A DNA stretch of 64,000 nucleotides, from assembly GCF_016545825.1 (NCBI RefSeq), contig NC_052613.1:9114001-9178000 (forward strand). Direction: 5' to 3'. Below, piece after piece: positions 59,923-64,000 of the stretch. The position numbers were made by a program, and so were the translations under genes. The stretch's first letter is position 1, and each line of letters opens with the position of its first letter. This stretch comes from Eucalyptus grandis. Its lineage: Eukaryota; Streptophyta; Magnoliopsida; Myrtales; Myrtaceae. A model generated the notes under the pieces. That model was not told the DNA's origin and did not search any database. It worked only from the letters and a program-made list of their open reading frames with translations.

Positions 59923-61153
59923 ATCGAAAGTACTAGTACGAACACCTAGAGGGGGTGAATAGGTGGAAGAAAATTTTCGCAAACGTAGTAAAATATTTTG
60001 CTTTTGAAACCGAGCCTGAAAAGCAAAAGACTTTGACCGAGTTTAGACTTTAGCAGTTAAATAGAACTATAAACAAAATAAAGGAGTTCATAGAAGAGAA
60101 TAAAAACATAGAACTTATAATGATTCGACTTAGATCAAGTCTACGTCCACTCTCCCACGCTAACAGCCTTCTGGCCGGATTCCACTATGCAATCAACAAG
60201 AGATTACAACTTTGAGTGCAAACACTTAGTGGTAGATCGCACTATCTCACTAAGTCACTCTTTTGGTATTTATCTCACGATCACAAACATTTAATTTCAT
60301 AAGAGACAAGTGTATGATCGAAGTTGGCTTAGGCTTTGGAATTATAAATTTTATGCTCCGTCTCTTACTTGCTGATCGGTCCTTGATCTCCTTAAATACT
60401 CCTCCACTTAGAAACTAGCCGTTGGACAGTATCTAGAGGATCATCTTCCAATCTACCCATTGGACAGATCTGTATCTAGAAGATTTAGTAGCTGTTGAGT
60501 GACAAAAGGAGAATCCCAAATTGATTCGATCACCCATACAAACAGTAATCTTGGTTTCCATAAGTAGAGCTTCTTCGTATAGAAAGTTCTTGTCTTCAAG
60601 ATCTAATTGTCAATCAATTAGATTGAGTCAATTAAATCTATATTGATATAGAATCCAAACCAGATTACTAACCGTTATACATTTGGGCTTGTATTATGTT
60701 CTGTCAAGTTGCTTTATTCTCAACATGCTTTGTTCTGAATCTCTATGTTCGAACTTGTGTCTCGTTCGACCTTATCCGTTCGGGATTTATGTCTTGTTCG
60801 TATGTAAAGTCTGAGAGTGTTCTGTTGGAAGTAAAGTCCGATTGTCTTCCGTCTAAAGTAGAGTCTAAGTGTCTTAAGTCTAAAATAGAGTCTGAGTGCA
60901 ATAGACTTTACAATCTGAACGTAAGTCTGGACATATTCTGCTTCTGAACGGATTTAGCTTTAAGGTCTGGACACAGTCTGAATAAATTCAACTTCAGCAT
61001 AGAGTCTGTCTTTTGGTTCTTCCAAATATAGACTTTGATAATATCATTTACATGTTCTATCATCTGCATAGTCTGTTACTCAACAATTAAACACATTAGT
61101 AGCCTTTGATTTATTTTGTCATCCTCAAAACATCATAAATGATTTCCCTAACA
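59923..61153 (-). repeat. 5' LTR of copia element 2 (about 1.23 kb)
   Basis: Runs from the primer site (accacc-like ctagagggggtgaatagg motif at 59949-59966) to cctaaca at 61153, next to the unit-4 junction acatcaatcaatc. The size and the 'bordering gggggtgaatagg' word suit large copia LTRs such as the Sirevirus group; that subgroup is a guess. The first 264 bases are not in the window's left copy (1-971), which starts inside this LTR. Confidence 0.75.
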
Positions 61154-62816
61154 ACATCAATCAATCTTTTGAAAGAAATGTACCAGCAAGACACAAAAGT
61201 AAATGGTGAAAACAATATGAAGAGATAAAGTGTGTCGGAAGTCCCGACCCCTGCTATTATCTCCATCGAGCTGAACAACATTTGTGAATAGAAATTCCAA
61301 CACCTATAAGGAAATCGAGGAAGAGCAAATTTACCTCTACAACAAAACAACAAGATGATATGAGTAAACTGTCGTCTAAAATACGTCCTGCTAGTGACCC
61401 CGTGGTGCCCAAGAGTTTGAAAGAAGTAACATTCACTATGATTTTCATTGGTTCAAATAGGATGCTTAACTTGCATGAAAAGATTCATTACTTTGGATTC
61501 TAATGATCATATTGGGAATGTCATTTCCTATCACAAATCAACATTACAAGCCTATGCCCAGAGATACTCTAGTGCATATTCTAGTTATACCGTTACTTAC
61601 AATTTGTTCACATCCTTTTCTTTTCTTCTTCTTCTTTTGTCATTTTCCTGGGAAATTTCCCAAAAAAAAAAATTGCAGAAATGTCATATTTTTCACGAAA
61701 TAATGAGAGTTTTAGCTCCAAGAAATGATTAAAATGACAAAAACAAGGGTGGGTGATTGAACGGCGAACCATGGAGACGGAATTCTAAACAAGAAAGCAA
61801 TTTGTCTGAACCGATATGGGGCTCATAGGGTTAACGGAAGAGTCTGAAATCAAGAAGAGACGGGAGATATTGTAATGAATGGTTGATAGGACTCCTTAGA
61901 ACTTAGCTGTAACTATGCAGGCATTAGACTTTTCTTGGGAAGCAATGTTTTGCATATGAGTATTCATCTCTCGGCACCTAATGGTCCGATCGACTTTCAC
62001 TTTTGTCCGTTTCTCACCCCCGAGATAAGAGCTCTATGATTAAATTGTACCTTTTTAATCACCGATAAGAAGCAAATGCAAGATCAAGCAAAACGGCCCT
62101 AATTGTTGACAGTTCGACCCTACAATAGTCTCATTTTGTAATTGAATCTTTATGTTTTTTTCACGCAATTATCATACCTTGCAACGGAAATGCCAAGCTA
62201 AAGATGCGCCATTTTTTCAGTACGGGAAGACAATGGGCGATTCCTTTTATCAAATGTCCAATCCACTGTCACATAGCGTTTGCACCACCATTTCCCTTGT
62301 CTTGGCTTCGTCAATATCCGCAATGCAGCTTGACTTCCCGCATCAAAAAAAGAAGGAATTAAGATTTTTCGAGCCATAGCAATCGATTTGTGCCTTGAAA
62401 ATGAGACGCGTTCACGCAACAACCACTTCACACCAAGTCTTTGTTTAATGTTTTATTGCGCGCGGGCGTGTGTGGGCTGGGCTAAACCCCCATTAAGTTC
62501 CGTGCGCTTCAAATAATCAAGACCGAAAAAGGGATGAAGTGTAATGTCTGTGCAGTTTTGTTGACTGATGCGGTCTGATATTGACATAATGTTAATTAAT
62601 GTGCATGTTGAGAATTGTCCTATGACGCACTATAGAGTTCTGTCATGATTGCAAAAATGCGGGACCACGGGTCAAGCGATGGTCACGTGATAAAAAAACT
62701 CGGGTTAAAAGATAATAATGAAACACGATTAGAGGGTCAAAAGCATAAATCAGGCAAACCCGGTGTAAAATGAAGGAATTTCTTCAATGTTAGAGGGCTC
62801 TCCCGCAGTTACATTA
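61154..62816 (+). promoter_or_regulatory. Upstream region of B3 copy 4
   Basis: Nearly identical to 972-2631, with scattered single-base changes and small indels. Confidence 0.5.
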
Positions 62817-62829
62817 CTATAAATATATG
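62817..62829 (+). promoter_or_regulatory. TATA box of B3 copy 4
   Basis: ctataaatatatg, the same as copy 1. Confidence 0.55.
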
Positions 62830-62849
62830 AAGGCGGAGCAAAGCCAACT

Positions 62850-63769
62850 CCCAAGAATTCTCAGGCCCCTGTTCCGTTTAACATTGCGCTTCTTCCTCCT
62901 TCCTCCTCTTTTTTTTTTTTTTTTTTTTTAATATTTTCCTTCCTCCTCCCTTGAAACAGCTAGAAACGTTTGGTGATCAGATTGGGGTTTTAGTGGCCAC
63001 GGCGGTGCTGCTCTGCACCACCTGCCAGTAGATTGTGCCTTCGTCGATGGTAAGCTTTCAAAACTTGGACATATTCAATTGAAGGGCACAAACTTGTGGA
63101 CGTTGATATCTGAATATCCTATTTACCCTTTCATTCTCTCTCTTAAGTTCATCACTCGTCAAGATCTGTTCATTTTAGTGTGGCTTGTTGTTGCTTTTTG
63201 GTTCAGGATTGTTTTTTGCTTAAGGGGAAAAGTTATCTAAAAAGAAAAGGGCTTTATTTAAACCACTCGATTTCAAATATCTGCTGAGTGTCCTTGATCA
63301 TCTTCTCTTTGGTTTATGGCGCCACTCGTCATAAATGTGAACTTGATCTTTTGCTAAGCAAATCCTCGCTTTGTGAAGTTGACAGAGATATGTAGGGTTC
63401 ATTTGTTTCACTTAAGGAAAAAACATGATCCGAAGGGAGAAAAAAAAACTGAAGGTTTCTTTAGCTCACTTGATTTCAAATATCTGCTAAGTGCCCTTTA
63501 CAAGGGTTCATCTTCTCTTTGGTTCATGGTGCAACTCGTCATGAACGTGAACTTGATCTTTTGCTAAGCAAATCCTCACTTTGTGAAGTTGACAAAGATT
63601 GTACCCTCCTAAGCAAATCCTCATACGGGTGTTTAACTCATTGTTTTAGCATCTCATTTAACAAATAATATCGTAGAAGCACTTCTATTTTGAGGCTTTT
63701 TATATGTCAGTATTATATTGTGAAATTGACAAATCCTCGTGCGAGTGCAGCCCAAGCCGTCACAGTCTC
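62850..63769 (+). other. B3 copy 4: 5' exon and leader intron
   Basis: Donor gatg|gtaagc near 63054 and acceptor gtgcag at 63745-63750, as in copies 1 and 2. Confidence 0.55.
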
Positions 63770-64000
63770 ATGGGGGGGAGAGAGATGGAAGTCGATTGGT
63801 CATCTTTCCATGTCTTGGCGAAAACTTCTCACTTAGTTCACGAGGGACTGCTAAGTCTTTATCCCACGGCTCAAACCCGACCGACCGAATTGCCGCAAAT
63901 CTTCTGGAACAAAATACTGGAGATGCATGGCCAGGGAGTGATGCTCGTGCTAGAGAAGAGATTGTGTGCCACCGACTTGAAGCGACGCAATGGTTGGCTT
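63770..64000 (+). CDS. B3-domain protein copy 4, cut by window end
   Basis: 77 codons are visible and open, from MGGREMEVDWSS to the start of the B3 domain (LCATDLKRRNGWL). The position of the copy 1 stop (codon 157) is outside the window, so function cannot be judged. At several sites where copy 1 is unique (R before RNGW, LPQIF) this copy has the residue of copies 2 and 3, so it is less decayed than copy 1. It has GG at residues 2-3 where the others have GE. Confidence 0.7.
   Translation, partial: MGGREMEVDWSSFHVLAKTSHLVHEGLLSLYPTAQTRPTELPQIFWNKILEMHGQGVMLVLEKRLCATDLKRRNGWL

Noticed and set aside
1..64000. CRISPR arrays, tRNA or rRNA genes, bacterial-type operons
   Set aside because: None seen; tandem repeats here have no spacers of constant length, and the primer-binding sites only resemble tRNA ends because copia elements use tRNA primers.

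Overview
This is nuclear DNA from a flowering plant, most likely a eudicot. The evidence is the plant-specific B3 DNA-binding genes, the first exon of a chloroplast CRM-domain splicing factor, Ty1/copia retrotransposons with an initiator-Met-tRNA type primer site, and many MULE- and PIF/Harbinger-type MITEs in AT-rich spacer with no operon-like gene packing. I cannot name the species; a woody rosid rich in tandem duplications is a guess.

The window is a tandem segmental duplication with a period of about 25 kb. Each unit starts with a B3-domain gene (DUF313/At2g31720-like group) on the + strand: copy 1 at 3584, copy 2 at 28102, copy 3 at 53214 and copy 4 at 63770. Only copy 2 is complete and open in this window. 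Copy 1 has a nonsense codon at residue 157, copy 3 is split after codon 101 by a copia element and also has a degraded TATA box, and copy 4 runs off the window end while still open.

Downstream of each B3 gene the unit carries spacer with only decayed sequence: minus-strand first-exon fragments similar to CFM3 (chloroplast group II intron splicing factor), plus-strand remnants of a non-LTR type RNase H domain, and a second, coding-less copy of the B3 5' exon/intron. So each 25 kb unit is itself built from an older internal duplication. Units 1 and 2 differ by clean transposon insertions whose target-site duplications can be read (1392 bp Harbinger-type with a nested 686 bp MULE; 489 bp MULE-type MITE). 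They also differ by a GATC-rich tandem repeat and foreign DNA found only in unit 2 (42857-44250), and by tandem-repeat expansions found only in unit 1.

From 53517 the layout is: a minus-strand Ty1/copia element with decayed gag-pol up to an N gap (59635-59734), then the gag start, primer site and about 1.23 kb LTR of a second copia element (59735-61153), then unit 4. Unit 4 with its flanking LTR (60187-64000) is nearly the same as positions 1-3813, so this LTR was in place before the most recent duplication, or the two stretches are alleles joined across the gap.

The functional content supported here is small: one probably functional B3 gene, one partial B3 gene, and transposons and pseudogene fragments. 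No tRNA, rRNA or CRISPR was found.
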